Assembly: GCA_029449235.1 (NCBI GenBank)
Contig: JANATG010000002.1
Location: forward strand, 3,720,001-3,784,000
Direction: 5' to 3'
Length of the DNA: 64,000 bases
From: Linnemannia schmuckeri
Taxonomy: Eukaryota; Mortierellomycota; Mortierellomycetes; Mortierellales; Mortierellaceae
The translations under genes and the position numbers were made by a program. How positions within the stretch are numbered: position 1 is the first letter of the stretch; each line of letters begins with the position of its first letter. A model generated the notes under the pieces. It was not told the DNA's origin and searched no databases. It saw only the letters and a program-made list of their open reading frames with translations. Of this stretch, positions 20,471 to 32,900 are shown piece after piece.

Positions 20471-21508
20471 TCACGCGCCAATACACCCTAAGGAGCATCT
20501 GGTTATCTCCGAAGAACAAGCGTTTTGACACGCAGCATTGCCGGTCCCACATTTCTCATAACAGACCGTAAAAGTCTTTTGGCAAGTCAAGAAACAGCTC
20601 ATATCAGGGACGCCTGTCGGGTACGGGTACGATCCTGTCGTCGTTGTCGTTGTGGAAGAAGAAGAACCATCACCAGAACCTCCTGAAGTCGACGGATTCG
20701 GGGATTTGTCGCCGTCGTTATTGTTCTTCTTGAGGACGACTCCAAAGACGATGCCGAGGACGATGCCCAGGATGATGGGGAAGAGGAGAAGGAAACAGAG
20801 GCATTTCTTCCTCTTCTTGTTCTTTTTGGACTGTTGTTGTAGGCCTCCAATGATCTCCATGTGTGTGATGTCCGTTGGTGGCTTTTGGTGGTCCGGGTCG
20901 TTGATGTTATGAGGGATGGTGGTGGCGTTGGGGTGTCCTACGGGGTACATAGGAAATGATTGTGCGGATGGTGGTTGCTGCTGTTGCTGGTATTGCTGGT
21001 ACTGTTGCTGTTGCTGATGGTATTGTTGTTGGTATATCTGCTGTTGCGGCTGCTGTTGTGGCTGCCGCGGTTGCTGTTGCTGGATAGTAGCCTTTGCGTG
21101 CTGCTGTTGTCCTTGTTCTTCATACTGAGGTGGCGGAGGAGGGTAATACACATTCGTAGACTGAGACCAGAGACCTGGAGATCCAGCAACGGCGGTAAGA
21201 TTAGAGTTGCTATTGTTCGAAGCATAGGCATTATAGATGACTGGTTGCTGCTGGTGGTACTTGGAGTCTGGATGATCGGACCCAGTCGATACTGTCTGGG
21301 GAGACCTGGTAGTGGTGGAAGACGAAGCAGGGGACGATAGGCCGGCGTCAGAGGAAGAAGGGATGATGCTGTGAGGACTGAGATAAATCTGTTGGCTAAT
21401 GACTGGAGAGCTCTCAGAGGAGATGATGCTGTGAGGGTTGGCGGGGGAGGGTGCAGTGGGGACAAAGTCGGCAACGATGCTTTGAGACGTGCTGTATGGG
21501 CTTGTCAT
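20471..21508 (-). CDS. Single-pass membrane protein with periodic CX3C module
   Basis: I do not recognise this family. One uninterrupted exon encodes 345 residues. Residues 1-110 are Ser/Thr/Pro-rich, about 120-200 are Gln/Pro/Tyr-rich with Q runs and a PPPPPQYEE patch that could bind WW or SH3 domains. A basic stretch (KKNKKRKK) then a hydrophobic helix (about 236-258, LLLFPIILGIVLGIVFGVVL) suggests a cytoplasmic N-terminus by the positive-inside rule. A Ser/Gly/Thr linker leads to a cysteine module at 305-342: Cys 305, 309, 316, 320, 327, 331, 338, 342, that is CX3C repeated four times with exactly six residues between pairs. Such twin CX3C pairs recall alpha-hairpinins. The cytoplasmic low-complexity arm, one helix and a small disulfide domain would suit a wall or surface sensor, but that is a guess. 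Confidence 0.8.
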   Translation of the reverse strand: MTSPYSTSQSIVADFVPTAPSPANPHSIISSESSPVISQQIYLSPHSIIPSSSDAGLSSPASSSTTTRSPQTVSTGSDHPDSKYHQQQPVIYNAYASNNSNSNLTAVAGSPGLWSQSTNVYYPPPPPQYEEQGQQQHAKATIQQQQPRQPQQQPQQQIYQQQYHQQQQQYQQYQQQQQPPSAQSFPMYPVGHPNATTIPHNINDPDHQKPPTDITHMEIIGGLQQQSKKNKKRKKCLCFLLLFPIILGIVLGIVFGVVLKKNNNDGDKSPNPSTSGGSGDGSSSSTTTTTTGSYPYPTGVPDMSCFLTCQKTFTVCYEKCGTGNAACQNACSSEITRCSLGCIGA

Positions 21509-22369
21509 AGCTTGAGGGTTCGAGTTTGTGGTGTAAAAAGGCTAACGGTTACAGGGGGGACGAGGTGGGCGCTGAATAAGTTTAGCACGGCTGCTGAATA
21601 ACCCTTCAGGGGCTAAGTGGCCAAAAAATAGGGACAAGAAAAAATAAGCGGTCGACTTTGCGAATGGCAGGAACGGTTGAATGTGGCGGTTGACAGTCAA
21701 CTCGATGGAGATGGTGCTGCTGCGATGAGGATGAGGAAAGGTGAAGAAGGAAAGAGAGAGAAGCCAGGAAAAAGTGGGGGTTGAGTGTTTGTTTGCTTTT
21801 TGTCATATACACTCTGTCCTACCGCTTCCAGACGTCCTCTCTCTGTTACTCCTATTCCTTTGTGAGAGTGGCAAATACATATTTGCAGTTTGGGTGTTGA
21901 GTGGATCGTGAATAGAGATTGAGAGCACATCTTTGTCGGCTCTTGGGCATTGAACAAGGAAGACAAAGGGACACCTTCCGCCCAAAATAAACATCCTTTC
22001 GAGGCCTTGTTACCAAACCTGCAAACAAACAAACAAGCACACTGGGTACGACGTGGTATGGCTGTCGACTGTAGTAGGGTTGCAGCCTCCAGTTTGATCC
22101 TCCTTTGGAGTGTACCTCGCCCCATGCACTCGTACAGACAAATACAAGAGGAGACAGTAAGGCGTATCTAGATACAAAGCCAGCCTGTCATCATTATCAC
22201 AGAAAATATACCAAACAATCGGTCAGATGGGTGTGTTGTTTTTGTTTGTGTGCTTTGTTTGTTTATTGGATGTTTATGAGATGCAAAAGAGTTGACAATG
22301 AGTGGGGATGTGTTTGTAATATGTATATGATGTATGAAAAAAAGAAAGATAGGAGACGCGTGGGAGGTA
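21509..22369. other. Intergenic: upstream of the CX3C membrane protein gene
   Basis: About 860 bp between the membrane protein start and the MTD1 stop, both on the minus strand. No supported gene. Confidence 0.5.
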
Positions 22370-23977
22370 TTAGGCGGTAGAGAAGGCACGATCCTGAGCT
22401 TGGTAGTCGTAGAGACGGACAAGGTTGCGTTCGAGCATGGCGACGGTGACCTTGCCAACGGCAGGAACGTAGATGGCGGCCTTCTTCTTGATCTCGTCGC
22501 CGTCAAAGTTCTTGAAGGTCGAGAAGTTGATGCAGACGGCTCCGTCGCGGATCAGGTGCGAAGGGACCTTGTAGGAGGGCGAGGGAACACCGGTGATGAC
22601 AACGTCTGAGAGGGGGAGGACATCCTCGACGGTCAAGGTTGTCTCGGAAACCTATTTGTTTTTCATATTAGGAATGAGTTTGTTAGTGATAGGATATGAT
22701 AGGGGGTAGGAGACTCAAAATTAGGCAATGGAGCGGATGTTGAACTGAATCCCTCCTCCCATCGTCGCCTATTTTATTTTTTTTCGTTCCAGTCCCTCAT
22801 CAAAGACCCTCCTCTTCTCCAACCCAGCCAGCAGCATTGTCCATGACTCACTTCACGGGCAAGGAAAGAAAGGGCAAGGGAACACAAAATAAAATCCTCT
22901 TCCTCTAACAGTCCTTTTTATTCCCCGTTCACAATAACGATAACAATAATAATCATAGTAATCCTTTGCCCGTATTAATTCAGCAAGTGTAAACTGTACT
23001 CAAACAAAAGAATGCTTACCTCATGCTTCTTCAATTGGAGACCGACACCGCGGTGGAACTCCTGAATGCCATTGATATCAACGGAGTAGACTTTGGCGCC
23101 ATCGTTGGCGAGGAGGGCGGCGAGGGGACGGCCAACAATCTCGGAGCGGTTGATGATGGTGACGATTCTTCCGTGGAGGCGGTTACCGTGGGGAAGAATT
23201 CCGTTATAGACTCCGACATATTCCATGACCTTGACCAATCCGAGGGGGGTGCAGGGGATGATACACTTCTTGGTCTTGGCCTCGTCGAGGAAGCGGATGT
23301 TGTGGTACATGTTGTAGACGTACTTGTGGTGAAGACCCTCGACATCCTTGCTGACATCGACGACGTTCTGAAGGTATTGGTCCTGAATGGAGTTGAGTGT
23401 TTAAGCAATGTTGATTCCGGTTAGCCGCTGTTGATTCCGGAGTGGTCATCGTCCATTGATTGGATTGATTGACCTGATCGGGTTTCTCCTTTATTGCTGT
23501 TGGAGTAGTCGTAGATCACAAATCGATAGCAGTTGGTCAATGTGTTTCATTCATACCTGACGATCTCCAAAGACAGGATAGTAGACCATGATTCCATGAA
23601 CTCCAGCATCCTGGTTGGCCTCAATAATCTTGTCCTCGAGGTCGTTTCTCGAGCACTTTCTAAGCTCAAACTCAACACCAGTCTCGGCGCAAGTCTTTGC
23701 GGTCCACTCGGCATACTTGGCTGCAGCGGGATCCTCGTTGGCAAGGAAGCCGACCAGCTTGGGGCGGATATTGCGGGTCTTGATCGTGTTCTTCAGCTCC
23801 TCTCTATATCCGTCAGGGAAGAGTGAAGGAAAGGGAAAATGTATGAGAAACAATAGAGATATCGGATTTGTCATGGCAGCATGTGTAGACATTCTATCCT
23901 CTTTTTGAACTTGAAGCTGAGCTTATTTACCTGTAGGAGACCGAGATACCCTGAGCGAGAACGACCTTGCAGGACAT
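22370..23977 (-). CDS. MTD1: Cytosolic NAD-dependent methylenetetrahydrofolate dehydrogenase
   Basis: Oxidises 5,10-methylene-THF to methenyl-THF in cytosolic one-carbon metabolism. Exons 23977-23931, 23803-23557, 23382-23020, 22651-22370 give 312 residues; yeast Mtd1 has 320. The start is MSCKVVLAQGISVSYR. Motifs: LVGFLANEDPAAAKYAEWT, GIMVYYPVFGDRQDQYLQ (joined by splicing), NMYHNIRFLD, INRSEIVGRPLAALLANDGA of the dinucleotide fold, and VITGVPSPSYKVP. The insertions and the single domain fit the monofunctional yeast enzyme rather than trifunctional ADE3/MIS1, because no synthetase domain follows. It is head-to-head with the HP1-like gene (376 bp). Confidence 0.96.
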
Positions 23978-24353
23978 TATGTGTTGTGTTTGTGTGTAGA
24001 GTGGGGAGTGAGTGGGGAGGGGTGAGGAATGAGTAAAAAAGTAAAAAAGTAAAAAAGTAAAAAAAAAAAAAAAAAAAAAAGAAAGAGAATGAATGAGAGG
24101 GAAAAAAGATCAGTTGTTACCTGTCTTTATTTTTTCGAGAGTACTCCGTTTCGTTGTCCGTCCAAGGCACCGCTCTGTCCAAATATGGCAAGTTCCCCGC
24201 ACTTGAGAAAAAAACTTTTAGACGCCAATGTGACTGTGCATCACAACCTTGAATCGCAAATGCTGCATGTGCGGCGATAAGCTTACAGTGAAAGGCGCCA
24301 CCATTTTTGTCTCCTCATTCATCACACAAAGCATCGACAACATCTTAAGCACA
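23978..24353. promoter_or_regulatory. Bidirectional promoter of MTD1 and the HP1-like gene
   Basis: 376 bp between divergent starts. It contains three GTAAAAAA units running into 22 A (24033-24080), a likely nucleosome-excluding element. Confidence 0.5.
24033..24080. repeat. (GTAAAAAA)3 plus poly(A) tract
   Basis: Three 8 bp units followed by an unbroken run of 22 A, located in the MTD1/HP1 shared promoter. Confidence 0.9.
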
Positions 24354-25313
24354 ATGGGCAAGGCACGCGACAAAGCCAGAAGGGCAACGAAGACTTGGAG
24401 TGATGACGACTTCAACGAATTTGACAACGGCAGCAACAACAACAGCAGGGATACTGCCGACTATATCAACGAGGACGAGGAGGAGGAGGACGACGTGGAG
24501 GAGGGAGAGTATGAGGTAGAGCGAGTTGTCGGTCACAAGCGCACAGGAAGAGGGCGAAATGGAACACTCTCATACCTGCTCAAATGGAAAGGATACGATT
24601 CGGATTCCAACAATTGGGAGAAGGAGGCAGACGTGCATTGCGAAACCTTGGTGGAGGAGTACTGGCGGAGGTACGAGCAGGCAGGAGGCAAGAGATCAGA
24701 TCCTCAAGGCGACGAGTCAAAACCAGCAAAGCGCAAGGCTGTGGGAAGCAACACCGGTAGTAGTGGTCGCAGCCAGGAGAGCAGCCACGGGCAAGCAGTA
24801 GCAGCAAAGAAGCGGCGAATCGGATCCCATTTCACTGATGAGGATACTGGTGGTGAGTTTGAGGAGGATAGCGAAGACAAGGTTGGCATGGAGGGCACGG
24901 CAAACAACGATAATAGGGCTGACATGAGCGAGAGGGGAAACACGGAGGGCAAGAACGACGAGAACGAGCAGGACACTGAGGTGGAGACCGACAAGGAGGG
25001 CAGGAGGAGTACTCGGAGTACAGTGAACAAGGAGCAGGGGATACCAGAGGATGACGAGATTGAAGAGTACGACGAGGAAGAGGGTAGCAACTGGAACCCT
25101 CCAGAGAACTGGACTTCGTGGGGAAACCATATCGACTATATCCGGACGATCATGCAATCCGATGACACCCACCTTACGGTATTTCTGCGCTGGAAGAACG
25201 GCTGCGAGACCACTCATGATATTGAGGTGGCTCATGAAAAGTTTCCTCTGATGTTGATCCGCTACTACGAGAACCACCTGCGGTTCCTCAGGATCATTGA
25301 CCGGGATCCTTAG
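24354..25313 (+). CDS. HP1-like protein, chromodomain plus chromoshadow domain
   Basis: Predicted heterochromatin protein that reads methylated H3K9 and dimerises. Intronless, 319 residues. I chose the ATG at 24354 (MGKARDKARR); an in-frame ATG 35 codons upstream has a poorer, cysteine-rich extension. An acidic run precedes the chromodomain (about 51-108), EYEVERVVGHKR...YLLKWKGYDSDSNNWE; the three aromatic cage positions of HP1 are kept (Y53, W78, Y81). A hinge of about 140 residues is charged, with KPAKRKAV and AAKKRRIG as possible nuclear signals. The C-terminal segment (about 250-315, WGNHIDYIRTIM...IRYYENHLRF) fits a chromoshadow domain and its dimer helix. Compared with Swi6 (328 residues) the length is normal. 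Tandem with BRE1 downstream. Confidence 0.9.
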   Translation: MGKARDKARRATKTWSDDDFNEFDNGSNNNSRDTADYINEDEEEEDDVEEGEYEVERVVGHKRTGRGRNGTLSYLLKWKGYDSDSNNWEKEADVHCETLVEEYWRRYEQAGGKRSDPQGDESKPAKRKAVGSNTGSSGRSQESSHGQAVAAKKRRIGSHFTDEDTGGEFEEDSEDKVGMEGTANNDNRADMSERGNTEGKNDENEQDTEVETDKEGRRSTRSTVNKEQGIPEDDEIEEYDEEEGSNWNPPENWTSWGNHIDYIRTIMQSDDTHLTVFLRWKNGCETTHDIEVAHEKFPLMLIRYYENHLRFLRIIDRDP

Positions 25314-25941
25314 CCGTCGTATCTCGACAGCAGCCATACAGAATACCACACCACACCTCACTTCACATATTAGCGAGAGATGATGATGCAATAGAATTGA
25401 TTTGACTCGCAAGTTTAATCACCGACCGCAAAAGCTGACTTTCTTATTTGACAGGTCGACAAACATACTTGTATGCAACAAGCACTTCGTTCCTTTCTGT
25501 TGCCTCTCTGATCCTTCTTCACTGACCCATTCATTACCACAGCACTTCTTCACTGGTGAACACCAACAGTGTCTGTATCAGGTATGTATATATCTCACGC
25601 ACAATACCACCCTTTTTTCATTATAACAATCCGTTCCTCTTACCTCACGATCGCCACGTTTTCTCGCTCTTCCTTCAACAAACTCAACACTTGTTCATTT
25701 GTTGAGCAATCATGCTAACCTTTTAAATACCACCTCTGCATGCACTTTTTTATTTGCCTTCACTTGTGAGTAGACCTTTGCCGAGCAACACCTTGAAATT
25801 TTTTTGGGCGCAGGATCTTTGATAGTCGATCGAACACTTCCACCTTCCCCTTGTTTTTCACCATCATCCAACACCCACTTACAATCACCATCACCGCTTT
25901 CCACCATAAGCCCTTCGAAGGATCTCCGAGTAGTCGCTTCT
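25314..25941. other. Intergenic: HP1-like 3' end and BRE1 promoter
   Basis: 628 bp between two plus-strand genes, with several pyrimidine-rich stretches (25600-25680, 25840-25900) near the BRE1 start. No gene is seen. Confidence 0.5.
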
Positions 25942-28900
25942 ATGGATGACAGAAGCATCCGTAAGCGCAAGCTTACCGACGACGCTGCTGGGCTGTCGGC
26001 TCAATCTGTCACGCCCACACCAGCAACAACTCTGAGCAGTTCAGGGTACGGCGTCGGTACTCCTTCCTTCAAAAAGAAGCAGCTTGCAGGAACCGACAGT
26101 AACATAAACCTTGCCCTTTCCAATAACACCGCTAAGGAGGAGCCAGAACCTATGTCGACCGCCGAGGTAAAGAAAGAGCCATCTGCGCAGTTTCCCAGGG
26201 TTGAGTGTGCTTTATGGATCATTTGTGGCGTGAAGGTCACCACAGGGGATTACGAGAGGTGACACCCAGCCATTGCTTCTGACATTGCTGTCCCTCGCGA
26301 TGCCCACAGGAAAGCTATTAGGTCCATTTGTTTTCTTAGGGAGTATAGTTTTTTTTGTTGATATATGTTGAGAGACAGACCGGGTCTTTTTGTCGGGGGG
26401 TTTTCAAGAGGAGGGCAGAAAGTGGCAACAAAAGGAGCGAGAGGTTTTACAGAGGGCCGTTCTTCCATAGGCCAGGCTCTTTTGTTTATTAATTTATTTT
26501 GTTTACCGCCAGTTTTCTCTTTGTTCACATTGTTACGGAGTCAATACTGCGAGAGTTGCTTTGCTAACCTGGTCTTGTTTTCTTTCCACTTTGTTTTGTT
26601 CGTTACTATGGTATTAGGAGATACTTCACAACTTTCAAAAGGAGGCGATATGGCGGCAAATGCAGGAATACAAGCGGGAGTACTCGCGGGCACAGGAACA
26701 AATTACGCAACTGAACGACAAACAGATCGACTACGAAGCTCATCTGAGTACGGTTGACCTCTACTGGAACAAGGTATGCTGGATTGCCAGTTTATCGTTC
26801 GAGTCAAAGTTACAGAACAATGTATTTTTTTGAATGTCGACACTGACGAACCATGTAACATCCTACGTCACCTCAATATCTAGTTGCTGCAAGATTTGAA
26901 AATGATCATGTCAAGAGTCAACATCGACTTTGATTTCAAGGATCTCGTGCTGCATGGTAATACATCTTTGTGCCCAAGATGATTCAGCTGCAGGATGGTT
27001 TGGACTATCACTGTTTCTAACTTGATCGTGTCTGTATCAATATCGTTATCTAGATGGCGCCAGCTTCGCGTCATTTCTCTTGAACGGACCTGGCGATGAC
27101 ACGCAGCATCGCGAAATCAAGGATTTGACCGTGGAATCTCTCAAAGCGGCAGTCGAGGCTCGCACAGAATACACCAAGGAGATCGTGCTCACGTTAATAC
27201 AGCTTATCGAGAACTGGTCGGCCCAACGCGACTCCTTCTGGACATCACTCAAGGACAAAGGTAGGCCAAGGGAAAAGTGAATGCCAGCTTTACTCTTGCT
27301 CTGAATCAACTGCGCAACTGCAGTCTGCGCTTTATGGACGAGGATCTAAACTGATATCACATGTTAATGCAATAGATCCAGCAGCAAAGGAAAGCGCCAT
27401 TGTTCAGACACTCACCGCAGAACACAATAATATCACAGCCCTGTACAGGAAGGGCCAGGCCAACATCGATCACCTCCAAGCCCAGTGTCATGGATTCACC
27501 GACCAGGTCCTCAGGCTGAAGAGTGAGCTGGAAATGGCGAAGAAGCGACTCGAGGCCGCAAACGAGAGCTTGGACGAATCCACTGAAAAAATACGTCGAC
27601 TTGAAAAGAACGTAGATCGGGAGAAGAGTACGATTGTTGCGGCCGTTACTTCAGGTGAGATCTTTGGTGAAAACTACTCAGGATCGCCGGATGCTGCCAC
27701 TCCGTCAGCTGGCCCTGTGGATTCCAAGGCCGAGATTCACGACGCGTCTCGAGATGAGCTGCTTCAGTATCGCGATCTAGCAGTGAATCGACTGACGGAA
27801 CTTGTAGAGTTGAAAGCACAGAGGATTCAACTGAAGACCGAGTTAGACCAGCTCAAGCTCCAGCTGAACCATATCCCTGATGAGCGTGTACAAGACTCGC
27901 AACTCGTCAAGTCCATCTTGACTCAGATGCAGTACGCACGGAATGATGCTGAGCACTACCGAAACGAAGCAATGAAGTTGAAATCGGACTTGGAGGATCT
28001 TCATCTCAGTCGACGCAAGTTCATGGAGAGTCTAGAGAGCGAGGAAAAGTCTCGTCGCGAGGCCTTGGAGGAGGAGCTAAAGAAGTTGGAAGGCGACATT
28101 TCACGGCTGCGGGATAGCCGAGATCGATTTCAACAAATGTATGAAGCAAGATGCACCAAAGATGACTACGAGATGCAACAAAACCAGGAGATCCGTAAAA
28201 TCGCCAACACCCGAAAGGTACAGAATTCATCTCGTCCAGCCCTGCCATCCTTACACATTTTGATTGTGAAAGAACGTCTTTAACTAACGTGGACCATCTG
28301 CCCACTCTTCATTTGGATAACTAGGATCGTATTACTACGCTCGCCACAGATATCCAACGACTCCAGATCATGTTGGCGGCCAATACAGGTGACAAGGACG
28401 CATTCGCATTTTATCTCACCGGATCGTACGACAAGTCTTTCCTCGATGATCTTCGGAACAAGCTGAAGGCTTCTGAAGAACACATTCGAGGACTTTCCAT
28501 GGAGCTCGAAGCCAGCAAGGAGGCAGTTTCGCAACTGCGAGAGATGGAGCAGGTCACGCTGTCAGAAAAGCGACTGAAGGCACAAGTCGAGGAGCTCACG
28601 GCGAAGCTGAACAGTTTGGAGCGATTGATGGGATCTGGTGCAGAAGATCCAGTCAAGGCACTGACGGCGACGATTAAATCCAAAGAGGAAGCAATTCAAG
28701 TCCTCGAGATGAAAGTTCAGGCGCACGAAACTGTGCAGGCGCCCTTGTTGAACGAACTTCACACTGTTGCAACCGCTTGGGGTCAGCTTGAAGAGGCCAC
28801 TTCGCGTAAGGTGATTGAGCTGGCTCAGAAGGAGGACATGATCATCAAGTTGCTCTCGGACAAGAATCGCCAGGAATCCAAGTGCAACCTTTTGATCCGT

Positions 28901-29590
28901 GCCAAAGATGCGAGTGCCAACATGACCGCTGTGATGAAGAGGCAGTCGGATATGCAATTGGATCAGATTCGCAAGCTGGAGGATCGCGAAAAGAATCTGA
29001 ACATTCAACTGGTGAGTTGCAACTTTGTAGTTATTTTCACCGAACGCGTCGCGTTATATGTGCATCTGTACACGGCTTTGCTAATTAAGCATGTGTTTCA
29101 TTGAATGGTATAGGCAACTCTGGAAAGAGAGCAGTCGCTTCTGAGCAGCAGCGTGGCGATTCACAAGAGCAAGCTCATGGAGTACACTCAGCAGAACGCA
29201 AGCTTCAAGGACAAATACGCCCGCCAGGAGGAGCGATTGGCTGAGCTTCAGGTTATGCTCAAGGAGCGGACAGAGGCTTATGAGAACGAGGCCTATGCCC
29301 GTAGACGACTTGTGGAGGAGACGGATGGAATGAAGCGCAAGCTTGAGGAGCAGGCTAAGGCAGAGGCAAGCGCAGGCGAGAACTCGGAGGCAGCCAAGCA
29401 GGCAGCGCGGTACCTCAAGCTACTCAAGTGCCCCGCGTGCGATGTCAATTTTAAGTCGCATGTGATTCTGCGGTGCATGCATGTGTTCTGCAAGAACTGC
29501 ATGGACAACCAGATGGAGTATCGTCAACGCAAGTGTCCTACCTGCCGCGAGAACTTTGGAGCCAAGGATGTCAAGGAGATTTACCTTTAA
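25942..29590 (+). CDS. BRE1: E3 ubiquitin ligase for histone H2B (BRE1/RNF20 family)
   Basis: Monoubiquitinates H2B with Rad6, upstream of H3K4 and H3K79 methylation. Exons 25942-26199, 26618-26773, 26884-26956, 27054-27260, 27376-28217, 28325-29011, 29114-29590 give 899 residues with consistent phases. The N-terminus has MDDRSIRKRKL and a low-complexity region, then FQKEAIWRQMQEYKREY, typical of BRE1. Residues about 90-840 are mostly coiled coil. The RING (847-885) is C3HC4: CPAC, CMHVFCKNC, CPTC, ending in KDVKEIYL, close to the usual BRE1 terminus. An AATAAA signal lies at 29872-29877. Convergent with the TCP11-family gene. Confidence 0.96.
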
Positions 29591-29934
29591 TTCGGCCTAC
29601 TTTCTATTATTTTTTTCAGCTTTTCTTTCGTCGCTACTTTTTTCTTTTTTCTTGTTTTTTTTTCTGTCGCTATTGCAACTGTTAGACCGACCGACTTTAT
29701 TCGTTTCCTTCTTTCTTTCTTTCTTTTTTTTTTTTCATGTCCGCTTTCACTGTTATTGCGCTGTATTTTCATTTCCTCTTTCCCTTTCTTTTTTTCTCCC
29801 TTTCTTCTTCCCTTTTCAACTCATGCTTGTAACATATGTTTTTTCTTGTACAAAAAACCCTAATATTTGACAATAAAAAGTCCGTGTATGACAGATCTTT
29901 GTGGGCACTTTTATTTAACAAAATGATTTTCATT
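29591..29934. other. Convergent 3' region of BRE1 and the TCP11-family gene
   Basis: 344 bp, very T-rich on the plus strand, with the BRE1 poly(A) signal near its right end. No gene. Confidence 0.6.
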
Positions 29935-32900
29935 TCAGGCCGGTGGAGAGGATGCCGGCTTACTGGCCTTGTTGTCGTCGTCATCTTCTGTCGGCTCTAC
30001 TTCTGGTATCGCAGCCTTGTTGATGGTTGTCGATGCAGCAGCTGCCTCGTCGGGTGCAGAAGTAATAGGAGCAGGACCAGAAGTCTTGGTGGTGGCGGCG
30101 GCGGAAGGTGTCCTTGGCTTGCGAGTGGTGGCAGGTAAGATCTTTGTCAAGAGCGGATCATACCAGGGCTGATAGACCTTGGCATTGTACCTGATCAAGA
30201 ACCCAATTTGGGTCGCAAAGGTCTCAATCTCCTTGGCCATCGCACCCAACCCGACTTTGTTCAATTCTGCCTGTTCGGGCATGACACCCGGTTTGCTACC
30301 TAAGCCGGGAGGCGATGAGAGAAGGTAGGATTCGAGGACTTTTCGGATCCGTTGTGAAAGGACGCTATAAAGGCTTGAGTCGAAGGATATGGCGCGCTCG
30401 ATGGTGTTGCGGAGATAGGACTTTTGGTCTGCTGAGAGGAGAAGGGATGTTGTTGGAGGAGTTGTGGCCGAGGTTGAGCGGGTCGAAGTTGATGAGGAAG
30501 AGGAAGGTCGAGAGGTGAGGAGGAGGGTCTTTTCCTTAGCCTCGATGATGGCCTCGGCCAGGGCCTCCTTGGAAGTGTCGGCGCTCTCCATGAGGCGGAA
30601 GAGGGTCTGTTTGAGTTCCTGCTGGCCTTCGTCGCGGAGGGGTGGTTGGACGTTGAGAGAGATGTTCCACATGACGGCGATCAGTGCCAGGGCTTGGAGC
30701 TCGTTCTGGTATCGTGTTAGGCGGGCTTGGTCTAGGACGAATGTTTCCGGAAATTCGTCTTTTGAGGAGAGTTCGAGAGGGGTCTTGGAGTAGAGGAGGT
30801 CGAGGACTGCGTTGACGTAGACTTCGTAGTGGCGGTTGGTCTTTGACGATGATGTTGAGGAGGAGGATGAGATTGTGGAGGGCTGATCCTTTGATCCTGA
30901 AGAGGTGGTAGCGGTCGGGACGGCCGATGCGCGTGAGAGACTGGCAGCCGATGCCTCAAGCCAGGCGGTCGTAGCGTCCAATGTGATTTCTCCATTCTCG
31001 AGCGCAGTCTTGAACGCGTGTTGCTCGTAAGGGATCGCCTGCTTCTCCAAACTGGGTCGAGCCACCATCAATCGGTAGTTGGCCAAATCCATCAGCATCT
31101 CCTCCAACAGTTCCAAAATATCCTTCAACACACTGACAAGGTCCTTGGGAGTAGCCGACGTTGCCGATGCTGTTGGTCGATTTGCAGATGCAGCCTGAGG
31201 AGATTGTTGAAGCGGGTTCCCGGTGATGAGACTCAAATCCTGCTGAATCTGACGGATTGCAGGGTCACGTACGGGGGCACAAAGTTTGGCCATCAATCCC
31301 AAAACGCCCTCCAACGCACCCTTGACGTCGTACACCTTCCGATCGACCTGCTGTTGCACAAATTCGAGATCAAACCCGTCGCGGATTTGTCGTGCAACCG
31401 ATGATTCCTGGGGGACCATATCCAACAGTTGCTCACGGATGGTTGTCAACAGTGGAGGGATCCATTTCCCGAGCTGTCCTTGCTCTGCATCCTCGCGAAT
31501 TTTGTCAAAGTAGGCTTTGGTCGCCATGGCTCGGATCCTGGACTCGAGACTTTCGATACTGTTGGCGTTGCCGTTGCTGCTGTTACTGGTGCCCTCTTCG
31601 GCGTCATTTGATGATGTCAAATCGCCTCCGACTCGCTTGGACTCGATCTTGAAGTTGGGATCCAGCGCCAACTCATGGATCAGCTGTAAGTTACTCCACT
31701 TGTCCTGCTTCTCAAACCCAGCGGGCGCCACCGGCTGACGAGGACCTCTGGCCTTGAAGGGCTTCTTCGGTTGGGGCTCTTCTCCGGTCGAGACAGGGTC
31801 GTCGGTGTTTGCCGATGGGCCGTCTGCAGTCGCTGATATCGTTGGAGGTACAACGTGAGGTCCTGTTGATGGCTGTCCGTCCACGTCCATTGCAGTATCC
31901 GGGTTGGACACTGAGACGAGTCTTTGGCGCTTCTTTGTTGCAGGTGTTGTTGTTGTTGGTTCCACTGGAGCAGAGGATGATGATTCGGCGGTCTCTGGCA
32001 GAGGCGCTGGTACCATAGTCTCGGTATCAGTCTCCATGGGCGTGACAGCATCGGAGGTGACCGTGCTAGTGGCGGTGATTGCTGGAGAAGGAGCAGTAAT
32101 AGCAGTAGTAGTCGGAGGAAGCGTGGGTGGTGTGGTAGCGGTGACGAAATCCGCAAAGACCTCATCCAGACGCGCAACACCATTAGGTCCCGCAAGCTGA
32201 CGAGCCTTATCCCTCAGATCCCTCCTCTGCTCCTCGATCCGAGGTCCCCATTCGGCTCTGGCAGTAGGGTCACTCTGAACTGTTCGCCAAATAGACTCGA
32301 TCTGTTGGGCGTGATCCAAGAGAGTATTGAGTAGTCGCTGGGCATCCTTGTCCTTCCATGCTTCGAAAAAGTTGTAGTAGCTTGTCCAGGCGGCGTCAAA
32401 GTTGAGGAGCGAGGATGTGTCGTCCTCCTGGATGGGGAAGGAGGGTGTTGGTTCGATGGTGGCCTTTGTTGGTGCTGATGCTGGTAGTGTGGTGTTGTTG
32501 GTGTTGATGTTATCGACGTGTTTGGTGTTAGCGCTGAGCCAGGTCTGGAGGGCTTCAAGAAGGGCCTTTGAGGATTCGACAAGGGACTCGAATGCGCTGT
32601 CGTCCTCGACGTGTGCCGGATGTGCATGCTGTTGTTGTTGTTGTTGTGGTGGTGGTGGTAGTGGTTGTTGAGAGGGTGAGAGGGAAGCCCGTTCGGAATT
32701 GATAGACGCCATTATGTTGTAATGCAATATAAGATAAGTGGAGAGTGGAGAGTGGGTGTAAGTGTGAATGTGAGTGTGAAAAGAAGAAAAGAAAAGAAAA
32801 GAAAAGAAAAGAAAAGAAGAGAAGAGAAGAGAAGAGGAAAAGAAAAGGATAGAAAGAGAAGAGAAGATAAAAGGTGAGCTATGGTGTGAGAGAAGGATGA

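Noticed and set aside
20960..21340. Plus-strand frame with long Leu runs
   Set aside because: Antisense reading of the glutamine-repeat region of the membrane protein gene.
24249..24353. Alternative upstream ATG for the HP1-like protein
   Set aside because: In frame, but the 35 extra residues are not HP1-like, and the context and composition favour 24354.
32785..32830. AAAAG pentamer array as a CRISPR-like or telomere-like repeat
   Set aside because: It is a simple purine/pyrimidine tract without spacers; CRISPR arrays are not expected in a fungal nuclear genome.
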